A stretch of 61,589 nucleotides of DNA from Candidatus Dormiibacterota bacterium (GTDB lineage Bacteria; Chloroflexota; Dormibacteria; Aeolococcales; Bog-877), in contig DAHUZI010000133.1 in the NCBI GenBank assembly GCA_027306595.1, positions 1 through 61,589 of the forward strand. Direction: 5' to 3'. Both the position numbers and the translations under genes were made by a program. The notes under the pieces are model-generated. The model was not told the origin of the DNA. It did no database searches and was given only the letters and a program-made list of their open reading frames with translations. Of this stretch, positions 50,037-59,045 are shown piece by piece; position 1 is the first letter of the stretch, and each line of letters begins with the position of its first letter.

Positions 50037-50856
50037 GGGGGTAGCGGAAGTCGCGGTCGATGGTGCGCTGGGAGAGCTTGGCGATCAGCGGCAGCCGGCG
50101 CTTGTACTGGTTGACCCGGATCCGCTCGTGCACCGAGGCGATCAGGGCGGGATCGAAGCCAAGCGCCTGGCACTCGAGAAGGGTCCGGCGCTCGTCGACG
50201 AGGTGGTAGAGGAGCCGGTCCGCCACCGCGTAGGTGAAGCCCAGCTCGGCCTCGTCGGACTGGCCGAGCCAGAGGTCGGCGCTCGGTGCCTTGGCGATCA
50301 CGCGGGCGGGCAGGTCGGCGTGGCGGGCGAGCTGATAGACCTGGGTCTTGTAGAGGTCGCCGAGCGGGTTGAGGGCGTGGGCCATGTCCCCGAACAAGGT
50401 CCCATAGCCGAGAAGGAGCTCGGTCTTGTTGGAGGTGCCGACCACCAGGGCCGACTCGGCGAGCGAACAGTCGTAGAGGACGGTCATCCGCTCGCGGGCG
50501 AGCTTGTTGCCGCGGCGGGTGCGGTCCTCGGTCGGGACCTGGGTGAAGTAGGCGTCGATCTGGGGGGAGATGTCGACGGTCCGGGCCGGGGTCCCCACCG
50601 CCTCCACCACCCGGCGCGCGTCCTCGAGGCTGGCGGGGTCGCTCTGCCGGTAGGGCATCATCACCGCCAGGCAGCGCTCGGCGCCGAGGGCGCGGGCGGC
50701 GAGCCACAGGGCGAGGGCGGAGTCGACGCCCCCCGAGACCCCGACCACCACCCTGCCGAAGCCCACCTTGGTCACCTCGTCGTGGAGGAAGCGGCAGAGG
50801 ATCCCCTTCACCAGCGCGGGCTCGATCTCGAGCGGATCGGCGCTCGGCTCGTCCAC
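50020..50856 (-). CDS. nadE: NAD synthetase (synthetase domain only), 278 aa
   Basis: PP-loop ATPase 'VVGVSGGVDSALALWLAARA' and 'GTSNKTELLLGYGTLFGDMA' identify NadE. It lacks the fused glutaminase domain, but a nitrilase-family gene ends just upstream, probably acting as a separate amidase partner. GTG 50856 is used; a CTG overlapping the upstream stop (CTGA) lies 9 nt earlier in frame. Confidence 0.93.
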   Translation of the reverse strand: MDEPSADPLEIEPALVKGILCRFLHDEVTKVGFGRVVVGVSGGVDSALALWLAARALGAERCLAVMMPYRQSDPASLEDARRVVEAVGTPARTVDISPQIDAYFTQVPTEDRTRRGNKLARERMTVLYDCSLAESALVVGTSNKTELLLGYGTLFGDMAHALNPLGDLYKTQVYQLARHADLPARVIAKAPSADLWLGQSDEAELGFTYAVADRLLYHLVDERRTLLECQALGFDPALIASVHERIRVNQYKRRLPLIAKLSQRTIDRDFRYPRDWGY

Positions 50857-50861
50857 GGCGA

Positions 50862-51749
50862 TCAGCCGCCCCCGTCCTGCGGGGTGGTCTCGAGCCGCCG
50901 GAGCCCGCTCAGGACCACGTCGACCCGCTCGTCGCGCAGGACCGGCGTCGCCAGCCGGGCCCGCCGCAGGTGGCCGCGCTCGAGCACGGCCGCGCAGCCG
51001 CCGGGCTCCTCCCCCAGCGGTCCGGCGAGGACGGTGGCGTCCGGGCCGAGGATCCGGCTGCCGCCCCAGAACCCGACCCCGTCCTCGACCCCGACCCGGT
51101 TCCCGTACGCGACGAAGCAGGTGAGGCACTCGGCGTAGGTCCGGAGCATCGCCTGGTAGGAGGCGGCCGAGCCCAACCCCCCCAGCCCAGCCCGCACCCC
51201 GCGGGCGGGGCTGGCGGACGGGCAGACGAGCAGGTCCATCCCCTGACGGCTGAGCATCCACGGCCCGGAGGGGTGCCAGAGGTCCTCGCAGATGCACACG
51301 CCGACCCGCCAGGCGGCTCCGTCCGCCCCCGGGATCTCGACGACCGTGAAGCGGTCCCCCGCCGCCAGGTAGCGCTGCTCGTCGAACAGCCCGTAGGTCG
51401 GCAGGTAGACCTTGCGGTGGACGACGGTGACACCACCCCGCCCCACCAGGACGCTGGCGTTGTGGAAGCGGTGGTCGCGGCTCTCCACCACGGCCCCCAC
51501 CAGCGCCAGCCCGTCCCCGGCCGCCCGGCTCAGCGCCGCCAGCTCCGGGCCGTCCACGACGACGGCCACGTCCGGGACCAGGTCCCGCAGGAAGTAGCCG
51601 GTCATGGCCAGCTCCGGGGTGACGACGAGGTCCGCCCCGTCGGCACGGGCGGCGGCGATCGTGGCCGCCAGCTGGGCGCAGTTGGCGGCGAGGTCACCGA
51701 GCCGGGGCGCGGTCTGGAGGCAGGCGAGCCGGAGTCGAGGGGCGCTCAC
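50862..51749 (-). CDS. carbon-nitrogen hydrolase (nitrilase superfamily), probable NadE glutaminase partner, 295 aa
   Basis: The Glu-Lys-Cys triad is visible: 'DLVVTPELAMTGYFLRDLV', 'VVHRKVYLPTYGLFDEQRYL' and 'VGVCICEDLWHPSGPWML'. These segments resemble the N-terminal glutaminase domain of glutamine-dependent NAD synthetase, here encoded separately and directly before nadE. GTG 51749 overlaps the dinG stop. The alternative is a free-standing amidase. Confidence 0.85.
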   Translation of the reverse strand: MSAPRLRLACLQTAPRLGDLAANCAQLAATIAAARADGADLVVTPELAMTGYFLRDLVPDVAVVVDGPELAALSRAAGDGLALVGAVVESRDHRFHNASVLVGRGGVTVVHRKVYLPTYGLFDEQRYLAAGDRFTVVEIPGADGAAWRVGVCICEDLWHPSGPWMLSRQGMDLLVCPSASPARGVRAGLGGLGSAASYQAMLRTYAECLTCFVAYGNRVGVEDGVGFWGGSRILGPDATVLAGPLGEEPGGCAAVLERGHLRRARLATPVLRDERVDVVLSGLRRLETTPQDGGG

Positions 51750-54550
51750 CGCGCCGCGGCCCCCCCAGGGGGGGGCGCCCCCGGCGCGGCCGCTCCCGGG
51801 GCCACCCCGATGAACGCGGCGACCCGCTCCCCGACCGCCTCCGGCGGACCGATCGCGGTCGCCGCCCGCGGAAGGGCGTCGAGGAGCTCCTGGCCGTAGG
51901 CGCGGGTCAGGATCCGGGGATCGCAGAGGACCACCGCGCCTCGGTCGGAGGTCGTCCGCATCAGCCGCCCGAAGCCCTGGCGGAGCCGCAGGACCGCCTG
52001 CGGAAGCGCGACCTCGCGGAAGGCGTCGCGCCGGCCGCGGGCGCGGGCCTGGTAGAGGGGGTCGGTGGGCACCGGGAACGGCAGCTTGTTGATGACGACG
52101 CACTGGAGGGCGTCCCCGGGGACGTCGACCCCCTCCCAGAACGTGGCCGACCCGAGGAGCACCGTGCGAGGGTTGGCCCGGAAGCTGCGGAGGAGCTGCT
52201 GGCGGGTCCCGTCCAGCCCCTGACCGAGGAGGACCAGGCCCTTCGGCTCGAGCCGCTCGCGCAGCGCGGCGTGGGCCGCTCGCAGGGCGGCGAAGGCGGT
52301 GAAGAGGACCAGGGTCCGCCCGCCCAGGCGCACCGCCACGTCGGCGACCAGGGCGGCCAGCACCTCGGTGTGGCGCGGGTCGTCGGGGGCGGGCATCGGC
52401 GCCGGCACGCAGAGGAGCGCCTGGCGCAGGTAGTCGTAGGCCGAGGGCAGGGCGAGCTCCTCCGCCGCCCCGAGGCCGAGCCGTTCGCGCAGGTAGGCGA
52501 ACGACCCCCCCACGGTGAGGGTCGCGGAGGTGAGGACCACGGTGTCGCAGCGGTCGAAGACTTCGCGGCGGAGACGGGGGCCGATCGTGACCGGGGCGAG
52601 CCGCAGGACGGCCTGCTCGGCCGCCTCGGCCTCGATCCAGGCGACGGCGTCCGCGTCGGGGCCCTGGTCCGCCGCCAGCCAGCGCCCGGCGGCGTCGGCC
52701 ACCGCCTCCAGCGCCTGGGCCGCGCTCTGGAGCTCGGGCTCGGCGTTGCCGGGCTGGGGCCAGTCGCCGGGGTCGGCGAAGGCGAGCGGGTCGACGGCCC
52801 GCAGGCCGCTGGCGGCGGTCGCGGCCGCGGACGCCATCCGCTCGAGCGCGCGAGCCGCTGGGTGCCATTCGTGACCCCGGCGCCGGGCATCGTCGAGGGC
52901 GAGCGGGCGGCCCCGCCGATAGACCTCCCCGGCGGCCGTCAGCAGCCCCTTCACCTGGCCGAACGCCCGAACCGCCTCCAGCCGGGCCTCGCTCAGCCGC
53001 TCCTGGAGCTCGGCGTCGCCGGTGGCCGGCGGCAGGCGGTCCACCACCCGGAGCACGTCCCGCACGCGAAGCTCGACGGTCGCCCCGGCGGTCGCCGCCT
53101 CCTCGAGCCGGTGGGCCTCGTCGATGATCAGCCGGCGGTAGGGCGGGAGGATCGCGCCCCCGCTGTCGAGGTCGGCGAGGAGCAGGGCGTGGCTCACGAC
53201 CAGGACCTCCGCCTCCCGGGCGTCCAGCCGCGCCCGGGCCATGAAGCAGCGGCGGGCGCGCCAGTTGTCGCAGCGCGGACCGAGACAGTCGCCCGCCGTC
53301 GAGGCGGCCTCCTCCCACAGCGCCTGTTCGGCGCCGACGAGCCGGAGCGCCGCCCGATCGCCGGTCGCGGTCTGAGCCGTCCACACGAGCAGGCGGAGCT
53401 GGAAGCGCAGACGGTCGAGGTCGGGACGGGCGCGGCGGCTGTCCTGTTCCAGCCATCGGTCGAAGCGGCGCAGGCTGAGGTAGTGGCCGCGGCCCTTGAG
53501 GAGCGCCGAGCGCACGCCCAGGGGCCGCCAGCGCTCCAGGGCCGGCAGGTCCCGGTGGGCGAGCTGCTCCTGGAGGGGGACCGTGTGGGTGGCGATGACG
53601 ACTCGCTCGCCCCGGCGCGCGGCCCACTCCCGGGCCGGCACCAGGTAGGCGAGCGACTTGCCCACGCCGGTCTCGGCCTCCACCAGGAGCACGCCGCCCC
53701 GGTTGAACGCCTGGGTGACCGCCATCGCCATCTGCTGCTGCTCCTCGCGGAGCTCGTAGCCGGCCAGCGTGCGCGCCAGCGGACCGCTGGGCCCGAGCAG
53801 GGCGGCGACCGCGCCGGGGTCGAGCAGCCCCGACCCCGGCGAAGGGGGCGGCGTGGCCAACGGGGGGGGGGCGGGCGGCGGAGCCGGCAGCCGGCCGGTG
53901 TCGGCCGGCTCAACCGCCGGCGACGGTCCCTCCCCGATCAGCAGGCGGCCCGTGGCCCACGGGTCGTTCCCGCAGAGCCGGGCCATCCGCTCGCGGAGCT
54001 TGGGCTCGAGGGCGCGGGCGCGGGCGACGAGGTGCTCGAGGAGGCGGCCGGTCGTCTCGGCGTCGGAGAGGGCCCGGTGGGGCCGATCGTGTCCGAGCCC
54101 GAGCGCCCCCGCCAGCTCGCCGAGTGCGTGGCTGGGCGCGTCCGGGAGCACGATCCGGGCCAGCTCCAGGGTGTCGACGCAGGGCCGCTGCGCGAAGCGG
54201 GCCGGGTCGACCGCGGCGCAGAAGGCGAGGTCGAAGGCGGCGCTGTGGGCGACCAGCATCGCCCCATCGGCGAAGGCGGCGAGCTCCGCCACCGCCACCG
54301 CCGCCGCCGGCGCCCCGCGCACGTCGGCGTCGGTCAGGCCGCAGAGCCGCTGGACCGCCAGCGGGATCGGGATCCCGGGATCGACCAGGGTGCTCCAGCT
54401 CTGCGCCGGGGCCGCCGGGCCGAAGCGCACCGCCCCGATCTCGATGATCCGGTCGGCCTTGGGGCTGAGCCCGGTGGTCTCGAGGTCGAAGGCGACGAAA
54501 GCGGGCGCCGGGGTCGCCGCGCCGCCGGCCCGAAGCTCCACGCTGCCCAC
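51746..54550 (-). CDS. dinG: DnaQ-type exonuclease fused to DinG-type helicase, 934 aa
   Basis: Residues ~15-180 are a DEDD 3'-5' exonuclease ('VAFDLETTGLSPKADRIIEI', 'HSAAFDLAFCAAV'). After a Pro-rich linker comes an XPD/DinG helicase: Walker A 'VEAETGVGKSLAYLVPAREW', DEAH 'RLIIDEAHRLEEAATAG', and helicase end 'QGFGRLMRTTSDRGAVVLCD'. 'DCLGPRCDNWRARRCF' gives at least three of the cysteines of an Fe-S cluster. Expected role is repair or removal of nucleic-acid structures. GTG start 3 nt after cmk. Confidence 0.92.
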   Translation of the reverse strand: MGSVELRAGGAATPAPAFVAFDLETTGLSPKADRIIEIGAVRFGPAAPAQSWSTLVDPGIPIPLAVQRLCGLTDADVRGAPAAAVAVAELAAFADGAMLVAHSAAFDLAFCAAVDPARFAQRPCVDTLELARIVLPDAPSHALGELAGALGLGHDRPHRALSDAETTGRLLEHLVARARALEPKLRERMARLCGNDPWATGRLLIGEGPSPAVEPADTGRLPAPPPAPPPLATPPPSPGSGLLDPGAVAALLGPSGPLARTLAGYELREEQQQMAMAVTQAFNRGGVLLVEAETGVGKSLAYLVPAREWAARRGERVVIATHTVPLQEQLAHRDLPALERWRPLGVRSALLKGRGHYLSLRRFDRWLEQDSRRARPDLDRLRFQLRLLVWTAQTATGDRAALRLVGAEQALWEEAASTAGDCLGPRCDNWRARRCFMARARLDAREAEVLVVSHALLLADLDSGGAILPPYRRLIIDEAHRLEEAATAGATVELRVRDVLRVVDRLPPATGDAELQERLSEARLEAVRAFGQVKGLLTAAGEVYRRGRPLALDDARRRGHEWHPAARALERMASAAATAASGLRAVDPLAFADPGDWPQPGNAEPELQSAAQALEAVADAAGRWLAADQGPDADAVAWIEAEAAEQAVLRLAPVTIGPRLRREVFDRCDTVVLTSATLTVGGSFAYLRERLGLGAAEELALPSAYDYLRQALLCVPAPMPAPDDPRHTEVLAALVADVAVRLGGRTLVLFTAFAALRAAHAALRERLEPKGLVLLGQGLDGTRQQLLRSFRANPRTVLLGSATFWEGVDVPGDALQCVVINKLPFPVPTDPLYQARARGRRDAFREVALPQAVLRLRQGFGRLMRTTSDRGAVVLCDPRILTRAYGQELLDALPRAATAIGPPEAVGERVAAFIGVAPGAAAPGAPPPGGAAAR

Positions 54551-54553
54551 AGC

Positions 54554-55240
54554 CTACCCGCCGAGGCCGTGCGCCCGGCAGGCGGCCAGGGCGGCGGCGA
54601 GCACCTCCCCCACCGTCAGCCCATCGGTGGCGATCACGTGCGCGCCCGCCGGCACGGCGAGGGGCGCCAGCGCCCGGGAGCGGTCGAGTCGGTCTCGAAC
54701 CTGAACGCCGCGTCCGACCCGGGCGGGGTCGGTGGCCGCGTCCCGCCCCCGGAGCTCGGCGGCGCGCCGGGCCGCCCGCACCTCTGGACTGGCGTCGAGG
54801 TAGAGCTTGCAGGGCGCGTCGGGGAAGACCACGCTGCCGGCGTCGCGCCCGACCACCACCGCGCCCTCGCCCAGTCGCCGCTGCGGCTCGAGCAACGCGG
54901 CCCGCACCGCCGGGAGCGCGGCCAGGCCCGACAGGCGCTCGGCCTGATCCTCGTCCCACAGGGCCCAGGTGATGTCCTCGCCGTCCACCCGGACGAGGGC
55001 CGCGCCCGGGGCGGGGTGGGCCTCGGTCGCGACCGTGATGGCCAGGGTGCGGGCGAGGTGGGCGGCGGCGTCCCGGTCCTGCGGGCCGACGCCCCGCCGC
55101 CGGGCGATCACCGCCAGGGCGCGGTAGAGGAGGCCGGTGTCGAGCAGGGGGCGGCCGAGTGCGGCCGCCAGCTGGCGGCCGACGGTGGTCTTGCCGGCCC
55201 CCGCGGGGCCGTCGATCGTGACCGCCGCCGTCGCGGTCAC
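54554..55240 (-). CDS. cmk: cytidylate kinase, 228 aa
   Basis: P-loop 'TIDGPAGAGKTTVGRQLAAA', 'LLDTGLLYRALAVIARRRG' and 'VVVGRDAGSVVFPDAPCKLY' match Cmk, with substitutions in the usual 'DTGAMYRA' and 'DIGTVVFP' positions. Phosphorylates CMP/dCMP. Overlaps the rluB-like gene stop. Confidence 0.92.
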   Translation of the reverse strand: MTATAAVTIDGPAGAGKTTVGRQLAAALGRPLLDTGLLYRALAVIARRRGVGPQDRDAAAHLARTLAITVATEAHPAPGAALVRVDGEDITWALWDEDQAERLSGLAALPAVRAALLEPQRRLGEGAVVVGRDAGSVVFPDAPCKLYLDASPEVRAARRAAELRGRDAATDPARVGRGVQVRDRLDRSRALAPLAVPAGAHVIATDGLTVGEVLAAALAACRAHGLGG

Positions 55241-55992
55241 GGGACGAGCCCGCAGCTGGCGCGGAGCCGGCGGAGCTCGGCCGGGCCCAGTGGACGGACG
55301 GCCCCCTCGGCGAGGGTCCCCAGCCGCTGCGGGCCGATCGCCACCCGCTGGAGGTCGTGGACGGCGAGCCCGACCGCGGCGCAGAGCCGGCGCACCTCAT
55401 GGGTCCGGCCCTCGGCGAGGGTGATCGCCAGCCGGCTCCCGCCCGCCCAGCCGCCCGCCGGCCGGACAGTCAGGGGCCGCGCCAGGCCGTCCTCCAGCAC
55501 CACCCCGCGGGCGAGCCGGCGCAGCTGCTCGAGGGACGGTCGCCCCGCCACCGCCACCCGGTAGACCTTGGGCACCTGGTAGCGGGGATGGGTGAGCCGG
55601 AGCGCCAGCCGGCCGTCGTTCGTGAGCAGGACCAGCCCTCGCGAGCGCAGGTCGAGCCGGCCCACCGGGAACAGCCGGACCCCGGGCGGGGCGAGCCCGA
55701 CCACGGTCGGCCGGCCCTCCGGGTCGCTGGCCGTCGTGACCAGCCCCGCCGGCTTGTTGCAGGCGAGGTAGACAAGCGGGGGCGGGGCCTGGGGAAGCCG
55801 CCGGCCCCGCACCGCGACCCGGTCCACACCGGGACGGATCCTCTGGCCGGCGCCGGTGGGCGGCCGCCCGTTGACCCGAACCAGGCCGAGCGCGACCAGT
55901 CGGTCGGCGGCGCGTCGCGAGCCGACGCCGAGCCGGGCGAGGTGGCGGTTGAGCCGCTCGCCCTCGGGCCCCTCCTCCGCCGGGCTACCCAT
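55237..55992 (-). CDS. rluB: RluB/RsuA-type rRNA pseudouridine synthase, 251 aa
   Basis: An N-terminal S4 domain ('RLNRHLARLGVGSRRAADRL') and a catalytic core with Asp in 'FPVGRLDLRSRGLVLLTNDG', then 'EGRTHEVRRLCAAVGLAVHD'. Modifies 23S or 16S rRNA. ATG 55992 overlaps the scpB stop by 8 nt. Assignment to RluB rather than RsuA is by operon context with scpAB. Confidence 0.9.
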   Translation of the reverse strand: MGSPAEEGPEGERLNRHLARLGVGSRRAADRLVALGLVRVNGRPPTGAGQRIRPGVDRVAVRGRRLPQAPPPLVYLACNKPAGLVTTASDPEGRPTVVGLAPPGVRLFPVGRLDLRSRGLVLLTNDGRLALRLTHPRYQVPKVYRVAVAGRPSLEQLRRLARGVVLEDGLARPLTVRPAGGWAGGSRLAITLAEGRTHEVRRLCAAVGLAVHDLQRVAIGPQRLGTLAEGAVRPLGPAELRRLRASCGLVP

Positions 55993-56587
55993 CCCCGTCG
56001 GGCGCTCCGCCAGCCTCCGAATCGTTCGCGGCCCCACCGCTCGCGGCGGGCAGCGGCGGCAGCTGGTCGATCCGCTCCAGCCCGACCACCTCGAGGAAGT
56101 GGAGGGTGGTCCCGAACAGCCGCGCCCGGCCGGGCCCGTCGTCGCGCCCCACGGACTCGACCAGGCCGCGCCGCACCAGGCTCGCGAGCACCGCATCACA
56201 GTTCACCCCCCGGATCCCCTCGAGGACCGACCGGGGGACCGGCTGGCGGTAGGCGACGATCGCCAGGGTCTCGATCGCCGCCCGGGAGAGGCGGCCGGGC
56301 ACCTCGGGGTGGAGGGCGCGCTCGACCGCCGGTGCGACCCCCGGGTGGGTGGCGAGCTGGAGGGTGTCGCCGTGGGCCTGGAGCATGAGCCCGGAGCCCC
56401 GAAGCCGTTCGGCGAGCAGGCGGGCGGCCCGGTCGACCTCGTCAGGCGGCCGCTCGAGGATCCGCGCCAGCTCCCCCCGTGCCAGGGGCTCGGCGCGCAC
56501 GAACAGGACCGCCTCGAGAGCCGCGGCCGCCTCCTCCAGCGGCGGGAGCGGCGTGATCGCGCTCGTGGCCGACGCCGCCTCACCCAC
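55985..56587 (-). CDS. scpB: segregation and condensation protein B, 200 aa
   Basis: Two winged helices; 'ALHPEVPGRLSRAAIETLAI' and 'VAYRQPVPRSVLEGIRGVNC' are signatures. Partner of ScpA in the SMC complex. GTG 56587 overlaps scpA by 8 nt; the track start lies inside scpA. Confidence 0.92.
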   Translation of the reverse strand: MGEAASATSAITPLPPLEEAAAALEAVLFVRAEPLARGELARILERPPDEVDRAARLLAERLRGSGLMLQAHGDTLQLATHPGVAPAVERALHPEVPGRLSRAAIETLAIVAYRQPVPRSVLEGIRGVNCDAVLASLVRRGLVESVGRDDGPGRARLFGTTLHFLEVVGLERIDQLPPLPAASGGAANDSEAGGAPDGDG

Positions 56588-57290
56588 GCGCCACCTCGAT
56601 CGGGCCGGCCGGTTCGGCCTGGGTGCACCGGGCCCCACCGCTGGCCACGAGCTCGAGGAGGGCGAGGAAGTAGGCGATCGCCTCCATCCGATCCCGGGCG
56701 GCGGCGAAGCAGTCCGCGAACGCGATCGGGGAGGCGGCGGCGAGCCGCTCCCGCAGCTCGGCCACCTTGGCGGCGACCGAGTGGGCGACCGGGACCGTCC
56801 GGACCGCGAGCGCCGGCGGCAGCCGTTCGAGCACCTGGCGGAGCGCGGCCGCCAGTGCCTCGGCGGACACCCGGAGCTCGACCTGCGGCTCGACGGCGAG
56901 CCCGAGCACCCGCAGGAACGCCTGGGGGCCGGCGGCGGGGTCGCTGATCAGGGCATCGGCGGCGGCCCGGAACAGCCGAGCCTCGGCGAGTCGCACCTCC
57001 TCGTCGACCGGCGGCTCCGGCGGCTCGGGCGGGTCGGGCGCCGACCCGACGAGCGTGCGGTCCGCCTTGAGCCGCAGGAGCCGAGCGAGCCCCTGGACCC
57101 AGGCGGCCAGCCGGTCGTCACCGGCGGGCCCGGCGTCGACGGCGGTCGGGTCCCCCCCGCCGAGCCGCTCGCGGACGCGGGCGGCGAGCGGGGCGATCTC
57201 GACCGTGGCCAGGTCCACCTCGCCGCGCTGGGCGGCCTGGATGAGCGCCTGGAGCTCCCCCGGGGTCGTGACGGCGGGCGGACCGCTCAT
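56580..57290 (-). CDS. scpA: segregation and condensation protein A, 236 aa
   Basis: A kleisin-like protein: 'GELQALIQAAQRGEVDLATV' and 'YFLALLELVASGGARCTQAE' at the ends, with an acidic middle. It bridges the SMC dimer. ATG start overlaps the recN stop. The N-terminal motif is weaker than usual, and assignment also rests on scpB. Confidence 0.88.
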   Translation of the reverse strand: MSGPPAVTTPGELQALIQAAQRGEVDLATVEIAPLAARVRERLGGGDPTAVDAGPAGDDRLAAWVQGLARLLRLKADRTLVGSAPDPPEPPEPPVDEEVRLAEARLFRAAADALISDPAAGPQAFLRVLGLAVEPQVELRVSAEALAAALRQVLERLPPALAVRTVPVAHSVAAKVAELRERLAAASPIAFADCFAAARDRMEAIAYFLALLELVASGGARCTQAEPAGPIEVARG

Positions 57291-59041
57291 GCCGAGGACG
57301 CCCGGGGCCGGTCGGCGGCCCGCGGCCCCAGCCGGGCCAGCAGCTCGGCGGCATGCCGCCGTCCGGTGTCGGGCGCGGTGGTTCCGGCCAGGAGCCGGGC
57401 CAGCTCGTCGACCCGGGCCGGTCCCTCGACCAGCGCGACCGCGGCCGTGTGCCGGCCGCCGGCCAGCCGCTTGTCGACGACGAGGTGGCGGTCGGCGCGG
57501 GCGGCGATCGAGGCCTGGTGGGTGACGCAGAGGACCTGCCGGGTCGCCGCCACCCGGCTGAGCTGCTCACCGACCCGGCTGGCGGCCTCCCCGCCCAGCC
57601 CCTCGCCGACCTCGTCGAACACCACGGTCCCGGTCCCGCCGGCGGCCGCCAGGTGGGCGTGGAGGACGAGGACGAGGCGGGCGAGCTCCCCGCCCGAGGC
57701 GACCTCGGCGAGCGGTCGCGGCGCCTCGCCGGGCGCCGTGGCCAGAGCGACGGCGACCTGGTCGAACCCCCCGGGCCCACAGGCGACCGGCTCGCCGTCG
57801 GGCCCGGGCACCCCGGCGGGGTCGGGACGGGACGACACCGTGATCGCCACCCGGCAGTTCGGCATGAGCAGGAGGTGGAGATCGCGGGTCACGGCCGTGG
57901 CCAAGCGGGTGGCCGCCGCCGCCCGCTGGCGGTGGAGCGTCCCCGCCGCCTCGGCGAGCGCGCCCTGGGCGCGCTGGAGATCGGCGGCGCAGCGGCGCAC
58001 CTGGTCGGGGCCGGCCTCGGCCTCCTCGACGAGGCGGGCGGCCTCGTCCCGCCGGGCGAGCACCGCATCCAGGTCGCCGCCGTGCCGGCGGACCATGCGC
58101 TCGAGCGCCGCCAACCGCTCCTCGACGGCCGCGAGCCGCTCGGGGTCGTCCTCGAGCCGCTCCAGATGGCGGCGGAGCGCGGTGGCCAGCCCGGCCAGCT
58201 CCTCGACCAGCTCCTCGGCCCGATCGCCGAGGCGGTCGAGCTCCCGATCGACCCCGCGGACCCCGCGAGCCTGACGGGCCGCGCCGCCGAGCCGGTCCCG
58301 GGCGCCGGCCGCCTCGCCGGCGCCCTCGCCCCCGGCGACGGCGGCCAGCAGCCGGATGGTGGCCTCCCTCAGCTGCCCGACGCGGCGCAGCCGCTCGCGC
58401 TCCTGGGCGAGGACCCGGTCCTCACCGGGGACCAGCCGCAGCGCCTCGAGTTCGTCCAGGTCGCGGCGGGCGAGCTCGAGCGCGGCCGCTCGCCCGGCCC
58501 TTTGGGCCTCGGCCGACCGGAGCTGGCGCTGGGCCCCGAGCCAGGCGCGGTGGAGCCCGACGACCCGGAGCGCGGCCCGGCGGGCCGCCTCGCCGCTGGC
58601 GGCGTCGACGGCCTCCAGCTGGGCCCGCGGCGTCAGCCAGCGGGAGGGGGCGCCCTGCTGGACCACCTCGACCTCGGACTCGGCCAGCGCCCGAAGCAGC
58701 GCCGCCGGGACCAGGGCGCCGTTCACCCGCGCCGACGCGGCGCCGTCCGCCGGCAGCTCGCGGACGACGGTGAGCGGCAGGTCCAAAGGGATGCCGTGGT
58801 CGCGCAGGCGGCTGAGGGTTTCAGGGCGCACCTCGTCGAACGCGGCGCGGACCCGCGCCCGGTCGGCGCCCCGGCGCACGAGGTCGGGGTCGGCCCGGCC
58901 GCCCAGGGCGAGGGCGAGCGCGCGCAGGAGGACGGACTTGCCCGCCCCGCTCTCCCCGGTGATGCAGGTGAGCCCCGGGCCCAGGGTGAGGCGGGCCCCC
59001 TCGATCACGGCCAGGTCCTCGACCGCCAGCTCCACGAGCAC
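57287..59041 (-). CDS. recN: DNA repair protein RecN, 584 aa
   Basis: An SMC-like ATPase: Walker A 'CITGESGAGKSVLLRALALA', a coiled coil (res ~150-380) and the 'ASGGELARLVLVLHAHL' signature plus Walker B 'GTVVFDEVGEGLGGEAASRV'. Acts in double-strand-break repair. GTG/ATG start 4 nt after nadK. Confidence 0.94.
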   Translation of the reverse strand: MLVELAVEDLAVIEGARLTLGPGLTCITGESGAGKSVLLRALALALGGRADPDLVRRGADRARVRAAFDEVRPETLSRLRDHGIPLDLPLTVVRELPADGAASARVNGALVPAALLRALAESEVEVVQQGAPSRWLTPRAQLEAVDAASGEAARRAALRVVGLHRAWLGAQRQLRSAEAQRAGRAAALELARRDLDELEALRLVPGEDRVLAQERERLRRVGQLREATIRLLAAVAGGEGAGEAAGARDRLGGAARQARGVRGVDRELDRLGDRAEELVEELAGLATALRRHLERLEDDPERLAAVEERLAALERMVRRHGGDLDAVLARRDEAARLVEEAEAGPDQVRRCAADLQRAQGALAEAAGTLHRQRAAAATRLATAVTRDLHLLLMPNCRVAITVSSRPDPAGVPGPDGEPVACGPGGFDQVAVALATAPGEAPRPLAEVASGGELARLVLVLHAHLAAAGGTGTVVFDEVGEGLGGEAASRVGEQLSRVAATRQVLCVTHQASIAARADRHLVVDKRLAGGRHTAAVALVEGPARVDELARLLAGTTAPDTGRRHAAELLARLGPRAADRPRASSA

Positions 59042-59045
59042 CGGT

